Source: Asticcacaulis endophyticus (GTDB taxonomy: Bacteria > Pseudomonadota > Alphaproteobacteria > Caulobacterales > Caulobacteraceae). From it: a stretch of 64,000 nt of DNA. Location: the NCBI RefSeq assembly GCF_014652575.1, contig NZ_BMZB01000006.1, forward strand, positions 62,001-126,000, given 5' to 3'. Shown here piece by piece: positions 43,789-52,669 of this stretch (within the stretch, counting starts at the first letter, position 1; each line of letters begins with the position of its first letter). The notes below the pieces were generated by a model. The model saw nothing but the letters and a program-made list of their open reading frames with translations. It searched no databases and was not told the origin of the DNA. Made by a program: the position numbers and the translations under genes.

Positions 43789-44046
43789 TTCGCTTCCTTC
43801 CAGCTTTGTTTTTTTGGTTACGCAGATACTGTGGCGCGGCCGTGATAAGGCCGCGCCATTCGCTGTCCGCCACACGTGCGGACGCGCATTTCCATGCCCG
43901 GAAACGCCATGACGGAATTGCCGGTACTGGATCTTTTTTAAAACGCCTGGACTTTTGCCCTAAGCCGTTTCCTTCCCTTGGCAGCTCTTATGTGGGGGAA
44001 CGCATCATGTGACTCGTTCGGGCTGCCTGTGTCGTTACCGCTATCA

Positions 44047-44154
44047 TGACAACGCTATCATTGTAAAACACTGTCGACACAATTTTGCGCTGGTGAAAGC
44101 GCTTTGGGGCGCAATGTTGTATAATTGCGACAAAAATTTGACTAATGCGTCAAA
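44047..44154. promoter_or_regulatory. LacI-type operators and a dyad upstream of the TonB receptor
   Basis: TGACAACGCTATCA (44047-44060) and TGAAAGCGCTTTGG (44094-44107) both have the central CG and TGAxAxCGxTxTCA-like form of LacI/GalR operators. A third dyad, TTTGAC-TAATGC-GTCAAA (44137-44154), lies further upstream. The 436-base gap 43789-44224 holds no gene; its rest has no feature I can name. Confidence 0.55.
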
Positions 44155-44224
44155 TGAACTGCATTTGTCTTACAAAATAAGGGTTTGGTAACCGCGTATT
44201 GGCCTGTGTTTGGCCATATTTGTA

Positions 44225-45274
44225 TTACGAATTGACGCGTGAGTTAAAAATTTGAGGTGCGGCGGCAGGGCTTTTTATGCCCTTGGCGATGGGATTCGCG
44301 CGCGGTTTAGAGGCTTTCAGGTTGAGCAGAATGACCCCGGTCGAAACCAGTGCCGCCCCTGTCAGCAGAAGTGGCGTCAGGGGTTCTCCCAGAAAGAGGC
44401 CCGCGCAGATCGCCGTGACGGCCGGTGACAGCGACCCCAGCGCCGAGGCTTGCACCGCCCCCAGCTTGCGGATGGCAAAGGCGTAACACAGGCCCGCCAT
44501 CAGGCCGGTGCCCACGCCGTGCGCCAGTATAAACGGCCATGCGGACAAGATATTATGCAGGCCCAGATGAATGGGCGCGTAGCCTGAGACCGACAGAACC
44601 GCCAGAGCGGCCAGAGACGGCAGGCACTGCACCAGCGACACGGCGATCGCATCGAGACCGGTTTTACGCACCGACAGGGTAAACAGGGCCCATAGAGCGC
44701 CTGCGACGAACACCAGAGCTGTCCCCAGTGGCGACAAGGCGGTGGCGCCCGTATTCAGACGGCTGACCATCGTGACGGCCGCAAGGCCGCAGGCGATCAG
44801 GGCCAGCCCGGTCATGACCGAGACGGAGACTTTTGAGCGGGCGTTCAGGGCCTGAAACAGGCTGACGATCAGCACGCTGCCGCCGGGGATGAGTGCGGCC
44901 GACAGGGCGGCTGAGGTCAGGGTAGCCCCCTTAACGGCAACCAGATAAAACGGCAGGCCGCCCCCGGCGAACACCGACAGAACCGCACTTAAAGGGGCGC
45001 GGCGGATGTGGGGCCAGCGTGATTTCAGCAGCGGCAGGAACAGCAGGGCCGGCAGGCCAAAGCGGACGAGGGCGGCATCAGCCGGCGTCAGGTTCAGATG
45101 GCTAAGGCCGCGTGCCGATAGGCTGAAGCCGGTCCATACGGCGATGACCATCATCATGGCGGCTATGCCCGTAATCGAACCCCAGAGGGCGGGCAGCGTA
45201 CGCGCCTGTGCCGTCTCTTCGGAGAGCAAGGCGTTGCAGGGTGTTTCGGGCTTAGATGAGTCTGATTGCTGCAT
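44225..45274 (-). CDS. EamA/DMT-family transporter
   Basis: A 349-residue protein with about ten TM helices in two EamA repeats, for example ITGIAAMMMVIAVWTGFSLS and ALGSLSPAVTAICAGLFLGE PLTPLLLTGAALVSTG. The start is placed at the ATG at 45274 (MQQSDSSKPETPC). Such proteins often export amino acids or metabolites. It is divergent from a MarR gene and lies beside an aminotransferase, so amino-acid export is plausible, but the substrate is unknown. Confidence 0.9.
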   Translation of the reverse strand: MQQSDSSKPETPCNALLSEETAQARTLPALWGSITGIAAMMMVIAVWTGFSLSARGLSHLNLTPADAALVRFGLPALLFLPLLKSRWPHIRRAPLSAVLSVFAGGGLPFYLVAVKGATLTSAALSAALIPGGSVLIVSLFQALNARSKVSVSVMTGLALIACGLAAVTMVSRLNTGATALSPLGTALVFVAGALWALFTLSVRKTGLDAIAVSLVQCLPSLAALAVLSVSGYAPIHLGLHNILSAWPFILAHGVGTGLMAGLCYAFAIRKLGAVQASALGSLSPAVTAICAGLFLGEPLTPLLLTGAALVSTGVILLNLKASKPRANPIAKGIKSPAAAPQIFNSRVNS

Positions 45275-45365
45275 TGCGAAACAATATACGCTGCGCTGCG
45301 AAATTTCTTGCCTCAATTGCCGTCAGAGACGGGCGTTCACGAAAAATTTAGTCTCCGGTGAAATT

Positions 45366-45388
45366 TTATTGTATACCATATTCGATAA
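45366..45388. promoter_or_regulatory. Candidate MarR-type operator between the DMT and MarR genes
   Basis: TTATTGTAT and ATTCGATAA arms (7 of 9 pairs) flank a 5-base spacer in the divergent intergenic region. It sits about 90 bases before the DMT start. Pattern-based only. Confidence 0.4.
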
Positions 45389-45524
45389 TTGATTTAGGGT
45401 GAAAATTTCCGGATCGGATAGGTTTACGGAAAAAATCATGCGGCAATGTGGAATCAATCATCGTTTAGGGGTGATATTTTGCCGATGATCATGCTATGCT
45501 CACGGCAAAAGGGGATTGAGTGTC

Positions 45525-46025
45525 ATGCGTCAGGGATTACCGGGTTACAGTACCTACTTACCGCATAACATTGAGCAGTTGTCTGAGATGGTGTCAGCTA
45601 TTGCCGCGGCGGCTCATGACGCTCACGGTCTGACCGCCACCGAATGGCGTATCCTGGCGATGCTGAGCGCTCACGGGCGCGTGCCACAAAAGGATATTGC
45701 GGCGGGCGTTGGTGTGGAAAAGGTGGTTGCCTGGCGCGCCATTACCAGCCTGCGCAAGAAGCGCTTTGTCAGCCGCCAATTCTGCGAAGGTGACTACCGG
45801 GCCTATGACCTGTTTCTGACGGAAGCCGGTCGACACAAATTTGAAGACACCGTGCCGGTGGCGCGCGAACGCGAAGCGGCGTTGATTGCCGGGTTGACGC
45901 GTGATGAGGTGCGCCGCCTGTGTGAATTGCTAAAAAAGCTGGCCCCGGCTGAGGCCTCTGACGACGAGGCTGAGGCGTTTTCATCCCATCTGCCTGCCGG
46001 TTTCGAGCAGGCCAGCGCCGCCTAA
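45525..46025 (+). CDS. MarR family regulator
   Basis: A 166-residue winged-helix regulator starting MRQGLPGYSTYLPHNIEQLS. The helix-turn-helix reads PQKDIAAGVGVEKVVAWRAI TSLRKKRFVSRQF. GGGG lies 10 bases before the ATG. It is divergent from the EamA transporter and convergent with the aminotransferase gene, so it probably controls the transporter. The ligand is unknown. Confidence 0.9.
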   Translation: MRQGLPGYSTYLPHNIEQLSEMVSAIAAAAHDAHGLTATEWRILAMLSAHGRVPQKDIAAGVGVEKVVAWRAITSLRKKRFVSRQFCEGDYRAYDLFLTEAGRHKFEDTVPVAREREAALIAGLTRDEVRRLCELLKKLAPAEASDDEAEAFSSHLPAGFEQASAA

Positions 46026-46037
46026 ATCAAATATAAA

Positions 46038-47234
46038 TCAGATACGGTATTGGCGCAGGCCCTGCGTCATGCGCTCCAGCGCCTGCGACATGCCGGTGAT
46101 ATCCTTGGCAAAACCGATGCGCACAGATCCCGCCGCGCCAAAATATTCGCCGGGCGCTACGCGAACATTATGGGTTTTGGCCAGCCAGTCTGAAAAGGCG
46201 ATGGTATCGTCTATGCCGACCAGTTTCGGGAAACAGATGCAGCCATGTTCAGGCAATTGGCCCTCAATCAGGCCTTCCGCACGCCATAGCTCGAAAAACC
46301 TGGCCATGACCGGACGGCTCTCCAGCATCACCTGACGGCGGTAGGCATCGTAGGCGTCATCCGCGTCGAGCACCAAAGCGGCGACGGCATGCGACAGGTT
46401 CGAGGTGGTGAAGTCGTAACGGCCCGCCACATCGCGCACGGGTGCCAGCGCTTCGGGCGCCCCCATTATCCAGCCGCAGCGAAGCGTCGACAGGCCATAG
46501 ATCTTGGTCAGGGAGTTGATAGCGATAAAGTGGGGCGAATATTTCACGGCCGATCCGGTGCGCGCGTCACCGGCATAGTCGCCGTAAACTTCATCGATCA
46601 TGACCTTAAGGCCATGAGCTTGCGCCAGTTCGGCAAGGGCCATGAGGGTCGCCTCATTTAGCAACATGCCCGATGGATTATGCAGATCCGACAGGACGAT
46701 AAGGCGGGTATCCGGGCGGATGCGAGCGCGCAGATCGTCCATATCAATGGCAAAATCGTCGCCGGTGCGTTGAAAATCCTCAACCTCGACCCCCATGCTG
46801 AGGGCCGTGGTCGCCAACAGGTCAAAGCGCGGCGTTTCAACGAGGATATGGTCACCCGCTGACAGATAGGCGCGGTAGACCAGGGCAATCGCGGTCGTGG
46901 CGGCGGACGTCGTCAGAATGTGATCCTGCGGCACGCCGTACCGGCGCGACAGGGCCCCCAGCACATAAGGGTTGCCGTTCACAAAGGCCGAGGTGTAGCG
47001 GTCGCTAAAACCGTCTGCGAAACCGGCGCTGATCGTTTGTTGCAGCAGGGCCTTGGGTTCATCGACCGAACTGTCGAACAGGACAAAGGCTTTGGCCCGA
47101 TCGGCCAGAGCCTGCCGCACCCACTGGGCATAGGACAGCGGCGGCCAGGCATCTGCGACCGAAGACAGAGGTGACGCCACAAGGCCGGTATCAGACCGGC
47201 TCAGCCGCGAGGAGATATTCATACTGTTTTCCAT
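46038..47234 (-). CDS. PLP-dependent class I/II aminotransferase
   Basis: A 398-residue cytoplasmic fold-type I enzyme. Motifs: GNPYVLGALSRRYGVP, TSAATTAIALVYRAY, IVLSDLHNPSGMLLNEATL (the Asn-Pro-type motif), VMIDEVYGDYAG (PLP-binding Asp/Tyr) and the Schiff-base lysine in INSLTKIYGLSTLRCGW. It resembles alanine/aspartate-type and aminotransferase-like proteins; specificity is not visible. It is the last gene of the minus-strand amino-acid/peptide run and converges on the MarR gene. Confidence 0.92.
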   Translation of the reverse strand: MENSMNISSRLSRSDTGLVASPLSSVADAWPPLSYAQWVRQALADRAKAFVLFDSSVDEPKALLQQTISAGFADGFSDRYTSAFVNGNPYVLGALSRRYGVPQDHILTTSAATTAIALVYRAYLSAGDHILVETPRFDLLATTALSMGVEVEDFQRTGDDFAIDMDDLRARIRPDTRLIVLSDLHNPSGMLLNEATLMALAELAQAHGLKVMIDEVYGDYAGDARTGSAVKYSPHFIAINSLTKIYGLSTLRCGWIMGAPEALAPVRDVAGRYDFTTSNLSHAVAALVLDADDAYDAYRRQVMLESRPVMARFFELWRAEGLIEGQLPEHGCICFPKLVGIDDTIAFSDWLAKTHNVRVAPGEYFGAAGSVRIGFAKDITGMSQALERMTQGLRQYRI

Positions 47235-47350
47235 ATGCGCCTACCCCGGTCAAAGGGTGGCTATGAGGAAAAATTTAGCTGATAATCCGGGCAATTCTTA
47301 TGTGAAGTGCTAAGGGTCAGACCCGGTTTTCGCATAAATTACATCGTATT

Positions 47351-48667
47351 CTACGGGTTGCGGGGCTGATTTATCCTTGAGCGAACCGCCCAGTAGATGA
47401 CGCCGATCACCGCCCAGACTGCCAAAAGGCCGTAAGGGCGCACATCGGCTTCGATACCGGCAAGTATCACCACAACCGCGCAGGCGGCCCCCAGATAGCC
47501 CAACCACAGCACGGAATTTTTCTTCCACTTCAAACCCGCATTAGCGTGCAGTTCGGGGTGATGCTTGACCAGATTGGTGGCGGAGATCGAGCAGGCCATA
47601 TATTTCAACATGGTCGGGATATTGACGGCCAGCAGCAAAAACACCAGATCATCTGGCAAAAAGATACCGGCAAGGCCTGCGCCCCAGCCGATCAGGATCG
47701 CCATATAGGGCGTGCCGAATTTCGGATGAATCTTATTGAACACGGAGGGCAGGGCGCCTTCGCGGCCCATAGCAAACAACGAGCGCGAAAAACCGAGCGC
47801 CAGACCATTGAGCGACTTCATGATCGAAATGGTGGCGGCCCCGATGATGACGGGGGCTGCCCATGGGCCAAGGGGAATTTTGGCGGCGTCCAGCAGTGGG
47901 GTTTTGGTACCCGCCAGCGCGTCCGGCCCGATCAGGCCCAGCGCCGTCACCGCCACCAGACCGTACACCACCAGCGTCAGCAGCACGGCCAGCACGATGC
48001 CGCGCGGCAGGGTTTTTTGCGGGTTTTTGACCTCTTCGCCGATTTCGACGGCGGCTTCGATGCCGAGAAACAGGGAGATCATTAGCGGCACACAGGCCAG
48101 AATGGCGACCCAGCCGTGACCGACGATCGGCTGGATGAGATCCATGCTGGTCATCGGCAGGCCGGTGAAGGTAAAGGCCGCCAGCACGATCAGCAGCAGA
48201 CCCATCAGCACGGTCTGGATACCCGACGCGATCGACACCCCGAAATAGTTGAGCGCAAAGGCAATGGTAATCGCCGCAGCCATGGTCGGTTTACGCGGCA
48301 GGTCGAACGCCATGCTTAAGTAACTGACCAGCACCGACGACAGCACAATGACCGCGCCGACATTGGCCACGATCCGCAGCCACGCAATCATGAAGCCGAC
48401 AAATGGGTGGATGAACCGGCGCGGCCATTCATAGGACGCCCCCGATGTGGGCAGGGCTGAGCCCATGAAGGCGTAGGATGAGGCAAACAGCACCATCGGG
48501 ATCGTAGCGATCAGCATGGCGATCAAAAGGCCGGAACCGGCGACCTGAGCTGCCGGTTGCAGCACCGAGAAAATCGACACGCCGATGGCGCTGCCCGCGC
48601 CAAACATGACCACGCCGGTCAGGCCGACGTTCTGTTTCAGGAGGCGCGAAGGTGTTGGTTCGGTCAT
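47351..48667 (-). CDS. APC-superfamily amino-acid permease
   Basis: A 438-residue protein with about 12 TM helices. The first helix region NVGLTGVVMFGAGSAIGVSI F carries the GxG unwinding motif typical of APC transporters; SLFLGIEAAVEIGEEVKNPQ KTLPRG is the conserved TM6/loop segment with E-V-K-N-P. It would import amino acids or their derivatives. Its start overlaps by ATGA the stop of the first S10 carboxypeptidase, tying import to peptide cleavage. Confidence 0.92.
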   Translation of the reverse strand: MTEPTPSRLLKQNVGLTGVVMFGAGSAIGVSIFSVLQPAAQVAGSGLLIAMLIATIPMVLFASSYAFMGSALPTSGASYEWPRRFIHPFVGFMIAWLRIVANVGAVIVLSSVLVSYLSMAFDLPRKPTMAAAITIAFALNYFGVSIASGIQTVLMGLLLIVLAAFTFTGLPMTSMDLIQPIVGHGWVAILACVPLMISLFLGIEAAVEIGEEVKNPQKTLPRGIVLAVLLTLVVYGLVAVTALGLIGPDALAGTKTPLLDAAKIPLGPWAAPVIIGAATISIMKSLNGLALGFSRSLFAMGREGALPSVFNKIHPKFGTPYMAILIGWGAGLAGIFLPDDLVFLLLAVNIPTMLKYMACSISATNLVKHHPELHANAGLKWKKNSVLWLGYLGAACAVVVILAGIEADVRPYGLLAVWAVIGVIYWAVRSRINQPRNP

Positions 48668-50178
48668 GGGGCGGTACTCGAAGCGGTGATAAAGGTGCGA
48701 AGATCGGCCGACAGGGCCTTACGGCTATCCGGGCCCATATAGGGCATGTGGCCGGAGTCGTAGGTTTTGAAGGTGACGGCTTTCAGGTCGATCCCTGAAT
48801 GCGCAAGGGTGTATTCGGCGGAACCGAGCGTGGTCACCAAATCATAGACGCCGGTGCCGACCATCAGTTTAAGCGACGGATTGCGGCGCATGGCGATGGC
48901 CAGATCGGTGGCATAATTCTTTGACGGCGGCGTACCGGCCCCGCCACCCCAGTCCCAGCGGGCATTGACGGTACGAAACTCAATCGCCTTGTAGGGCGCA
49001 TCGATTTTGACGCCGAGATTCTGGGTGAAGTGGGTATTAAGGGCGGCCAGATAACCCGGCACATACTGACCCATGGCCGGATCATCAGCGACCGGATCGC
49101 CGCCGGACGATTTGAGCGGCAGGGTGTAGCGGCCATCATACATGCCGATCTGGATGTTTTTCGAGGCCAGCACCTCAGAGGCAAATTCATTCAGACTGAC
49201 GCGCAAGTTTTGGCGCACGATATAGTCTTGCGTCAGGCCGGTCAGCGTCGACAGCTTTGCGGCCACGGCGGCTTTTTCGGACGGCGTGGCGCGATCACCG
49301 AGATAGAGCGCGCGCAAATAGTCTCCGGCGGCAAAGGCCTCGGCCTCGCTGATCTGTTTGGACAGCGTGGTCGCAGACTTATCGACGGCGCCGTGATACC
49401 AGGCGGTGGCGGCCATGGTCGGCAGGCCCGTAAGATAAGCGGTGTCGCCCTTGGGGGACATGTCCATCGCCTGACCCAGCAGGATAACGCCGTTGAGCGT
49501 CAGGCCGGTCATGGAGCCGGTTTCCGAGGGCCCTCCGGCCAGAAGTTTAGCTAAACGTGCGGCGCGGATGGTGCCGTAGGATTCGCCGACCACAAATTTG
49601 GGGGCACCCACGCGATCATATTGGCGCAGCCAGCCCTGAATGAAGCCAGCGGTGATTATGGCGTCCTGTTCCACGCCGAAGGCTTGGGATTCTTTACCCA
49701 TGACCACTTGCGAATAGCCGGTGCCGGGAGGGTCGAACAGGACGATATCGGCGACATCAAGCGGGCTGTCCGGGTTGTCGGTGATCTTAAACGGCGGGGT
49801 GGTTTCGGGCTTCACATCGTCAGTGAAGGCGACGCGCTTTGGGCCCATAATGCCCATGTGCAGCCAAACCGAGGCCGAACCGGGGCCGCCGTTGAAGACG
49901 AAAATAACCGGCCTGACCGTGCCTTTGGGTGTGTCGGTGCGGATATAGCTGGTGGCGACGATCTGGGCGATAGCCTGACCGTCTGCGCCCATGATCGGGG
50001 TTTGTTCGACCACGGCCTTATAACGGAGGGTCTTGCCGCCAAAGTTGCCGGAATGTTGGGTTTCAAAACGCATCGGTGCGGATGTCGCCGCGGTCTGGGC
50101 GAGGGCGGGGGCTGTGCTGATCGGGGCTGCCATCAGCACGGCGGCCAGAACCCATTTGGAGGCTGCGGTTTTCATCAT
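48664..50178 (-). CDS. Exported S10 serine carboxypeptidase (copy 1)
   Basis: A 504-residue protein with a signal peptide (WVLAAVLMAAPISTAPALA). The S10 oxyanion motif NGGPGSASVWLHMG (96-109) is followed by DPPGTGYSQ, the nucleophile S200 in GESYG, and the C-terminal Asp (VGTGVYDLVTTLGSAEYT) and His (YDSGHMPYMGP) of the triad. S10 enzymes release C-terminal residues at acidic pH. GGGG sits before the two adjacent ATGs. Its stop overlaps the APC permease start. It is about 30% similar to the two other S10 genes in this locus as judged by shared motifs, so these are old paralogues. Confidence 0.9.
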   Translation of the reverse strand: MMKTAASKWVLAAVLMAAPISTAPALAQTAATSAPMRFETQHSGNFGGKTLRYKAVVEQTPIMGADGQAIAQIVATSYIRTDTPKGTVRPVIFVFNGGPGSASVWLHMGIMGPKRVAFTDDVKPETTPPFKITDNPDSPLDVADIVLFDPPGTGYSQVVMGKESQAFGVEQDAIITAGFIQGWLRQYDRVGAPKFVVGESYGTIRAARLAKLLAGGPSETGSMTGLTLNGVILLGQAMDMSPKGDTAYLTGLPTMAATAWYHGAVDKSATTLSKQISEAEAFAAGDYLRALYLGDRATPSEKAAVAAKLSTLTGLTQDYIVRQNLRVSLNEFASEVLASKNIQIGMYDGRYTLPLKSSGGDPVADDPAMGQYVPGYLAALNTHFTQNLGVKIDAPYKAIEFRTVNARWDWGGGAGTPPSKNYATDLAIAMRRNPSLKLMVGTGVYDLVTTLGSAEYTLAHSGIDLKAVTFKTYDSGHMPYMGPDSRKALSADLRTFITASSTAP

Positions 50179-50186
50179 CTATCCCC

Positions 50187-50576
50187 TCATTTTACGTTTT
50201 TTAGGCTGACTTCGATTTCGACCTGCGCGCCGTAGGCCAGGGCTGATATCCCAAACGTCGTACACACCGGCAGGCACAGAGGCTTGAAATAGAGCCGGTA
50301 AATCTCAAATACCTCCTCTAGACGGCCAATATCAGTCAGCATCAGGCGGCATTTGAACACATCATCGAATGTGGCGCCGACCGTCTTTAATGAGGCCGCG
50401 ACATTGCGCATCATCTGCTCGGTTTGCTCGGCCAGAGTGTCAGGTACATTCCCGTCATCATCGTCGCCAATATGGCCGGACAGGTGCAGGATGCCGCCGG
50501 TTGAGACAGCTTCTGATGCCGGAAGGTCGAAATCGTAAGGCCAGTAAGCAATATCAGTAGTGGAAGTGGGCGCCAT
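50187..50576 (-). CDS. Rid/YjgF-family protein lacking the catalytic arginine
   Basis: A 129-residue protein of the RidA fold: TGGILHLSGHIGDDDDGN, QTEQMMRNVAASLKTVGATFDDVFKC and FGISALAYGAQVEIEVSL. RidA deaminates reactive 2-aminoacrylate imines and needs an Arg in the PARSxFGVxxL segment. Here that segment is LPVCTTFGISAL, with Cys in place of Arg. It may therefore be a binding or hydrolytic variant. It overlaps the amidohydrolase gene by 23 bases and is close to the first S10 gene. Confidence 0.85.
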   Translation of the reverse strand: MAPTSTTDIAYWPYDFDLPASEAVSTGGILHLSGHIGDDDDGNVPDTLAEQTEQMMRNVAASLKTVGATFDDVFKCRLMLTDIGRLEEVFEIYRLYFKPLCLPVCTTFGISALAYGAQVEIEVSLKNVK

Positions 50577-52656
50577 CGGACTCTCCGTGATCAGAGTGAT
50601 CGGATGCGGCGACCGGGCTGTCGGGCTTGGTCACCGTGGGCGCCGTGGTGAAGGGCGTGATGCCGAGCGCGTCATAGATCTCGTTCGGGAAATAGACAAA
50701 GCCGCCCTTGAGCACCATGCGGGTTTCACGCAGCGCGCTTAAGTCCTGGGTCGGATCGCCTTTGACGAGGAAAAAGTCGGCCAGCTTGCCGCGCTCAATC
50801 GTGCCCAGTTGCTGGTCGCGGCCCAGATAGACTTCCATGTCGTAGGTGCCGACCTTGAGCGCCTCCGCCGGGGTCATGCCGGCCTTGACATAGAGTTCCA
50901 GTTCGCGCTTGACCGAGAAGCCGAGCGTATCGTCGGTGCCCGGCAGTAATTGGATACCATTATCATGCAGCATCTTCATAATATCGACCAGCTTATCAAA
51001 GGCGGTGAAATAGCTGGCGTCTTCGGCAGCATCTTTCAGCGGCACATAGGTGCGCTTGCGGTAGCGCTGATAGCCGATAGGCATGTTCTTGAGGTACCAC
51101 GCATCGGCCGGATTGACCTTGCCCGCGCGGCTGAGCATCAGGCGCTCAACGATCACGGCGGTGGTATCAAGGCCCATGCCCTGAGCCTTCATGGTCGCAA
51201 CCGACGCCTGAACCGGGGCGGAATTGAGATCAAGCGTGGCCGCGCGGGCAAGGGCCGTCAGCCGCAGCGGCGTGCGGGTGTCCTCGCCGTCTTTCAGCAG
51301 CCAGCCCAGCACTAACTGGTTGATGTGCGTGATTTCGTCATAGCCGTCTTTCATGCCGCGATCAGGGCTGTAAAAGGCGGGGATATGACCGACCACATCC
51401 ATGCCGAGGCGGTGGGATTCAGCGGCGACGGCGGGAATCCAGTCGGGGTTGAAGCTGTTGTAGATTTTGAGCTGATAATAGCCGTGATCGGCGTACCAGC
51501 GCACAGCCTTCATCGCCTCATCTAATGACGACACCACAAATCCGTGGTTGGCGGAATAGGGGCTCTTGCCTTCGATAAAGCCGTTGCGGACGATGCGCGG
51601 GCCCGCGACCGTGCCTTCATTCATCAGGCGGATCTGAGTATCCAAAAAGCCGTTATCATTGCCCATGTCGCGCACCGAAGTGACACCTGATGCGAGCAGA
51701 AATAGCCCTGATGAGCGCGTGGTGTGGGAGTGCATGTCGTGCAGACCGGGCACCAGCGTGCCGCCTTCACCATCGATGATGGTCTCATCTTTTGGGGCGT
51801 TGGTCGCGGCCTCCGCTTCGGGCAGGATGGTGGCGATGGTGTCACCATTGACCACGACGCTGGACAGCGCGCTAAGCCTGCCGGTTTTGGGGTCGAGCAC
51901 CCGCACATTTTTGATACGCACCGGCCCGTCAAAGCGGTGGCCCAGTTCGGCCTGAAGGGTCTTCTGGCGCTCGGCCTCCAGTTCGCTGTTGAGCTTACCC
52001 AAGGCTTTGATCTCGGCCTCATAGCCTTTGCGCACCATATTGCCGGCGGCGAACAGTTCGTTTTGCTCATCGAGCAGGATATAGGCGGGGGCGAGGTCGA
52101 GGCCATCCAGACGGTAGATGGTGACCGCAATCGCCTGATCGCCCTGACCGACATCGAGGGTTTTGATCGCTTGCAACCGCGCCGATCCGCCGGGCAGGGT
52201 CTCGGCGGTCTGGTTCGGCTGGGTCAGCAGGTAGCGGGCATATATGGCCAGGTCGTATGGGTTGGAATCGTTGACGATATAAATCTTGGGGGCTTTCAGC
52301 GCCATCTTGCCTGAATCCGCCTGTGACGACCAGGTGAATGTTGTGCCCTTGATGGCAAAGGTCTCATTGACAGCGCCACCCATCAGGGAGGTTCCGGCAA
52401 CCGTACCTGCGACCGGAAGGCCCTTATCGTTCAGGGTGATGGTTTGCTTGTGCTTGGGGCCACGGCCATTGTCATCAACGACGTAGTCGATATTGAGGGT
52501 TTTGCCCTTATCGGCAGCGGTTTCCACCACCTCGACATGGCCGACATTCTCGCCGTTCTGGATGATGACAAAGCTGGCGTCAGCCAAGGCTGCGGTCGCA
52601 AAGCCTAATCCAAACACGGTCGTCAACAGGGCGGAACGGATCAGGCGTCGGGTCAT
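50554..52656 (-). CDS. Exported metal-dependent amidohydrolase
   Basis: A 700-residue protein with a signal peptide (MTRRLIRSALLTTVFGLGFA TAALA). About 250 N-terminal residues form a separate beta-rich region (ASFVIIQNGENVGHVEVV...). The amidohydrolase barrel follows, with HxH in VPGLHDMHSHTTRSSG, a Lys in YYQLKIYNSFNP, His in VVGHIPAFY and EITHINQ, and the Asp in LLPGTDDTLGF. The end is a His/Asp-rich tail. It may cleave N-acyl or dipeptide-like substrates in the periplasm. The start at 52656 follows the OCD stop by 13 bases. Confidence 0.88.
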   Translation of the reverse strand: MTRRLIRSALLTTVFGLGFATAALADASFVIIQNGENVGHVEVVETAADKGKTLNIDYVVDDNGRGPKHKQTITLNDKGLPVAGTVAGTSLMGGAVNETFAIKGTTFTWSSQADSGKMALKAPKIYIVNDSNPYDLAIYARYLLTQPNQTAETLPGGSARLQAIKTLDVGQGDQAIAVTIYRLDGLDLAPAYILLDEQNELFAAGNMVRKGYEAEIKALGKLNSELEAERQKTLQAELGHRFDGPVRIKNVRVLDPKTGRLSALSSVVVNGDTIATILPEAEAATNAPKDETIIDGEGGTLVPGLHDMHSHTTRSSGLFLLASGVTSVRDMGNDNGFLDTQIRLMNEGTVAGPRIVRNGFIEGKSPYSANHGFVVSSLDEAMKAVRWYADHGYYQLKIYNSFNPDWIPAVAAESHRLGMDVVGHIPAFYSPDRGMKDGYDEITHINQLVLGWLLKDGEDTRTPLRLTALARAATLDLNSAPVQASVATMKAQGMGLDTTAVIVERLMLSRAGKVNPADAWYLKNMPIGYQRYRKRTYVPLKDAAEDASYFTAFDKLVDIMKMLHDNGIQLLPGTDDTLGFSVKRELELYVKAGMTPAEALKVGTYDMEVYLGRDQQLGTIERGKLADFFLVKGDPTQDLSALRETRMVLKGGFVYFPNEIYDALGITPFTTAPTVTKPDSPVAASDHSDHGESDGAHFHY

Positions 52657-52669
52657 GGCAGATACTCTC

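Noticed and set aside
45516-45524. TTG start three codons upstream of the MarR gene
   Set aside because: The GGGG ribosome site would be only one base from it; the ATG at 45525 has a better spacing.
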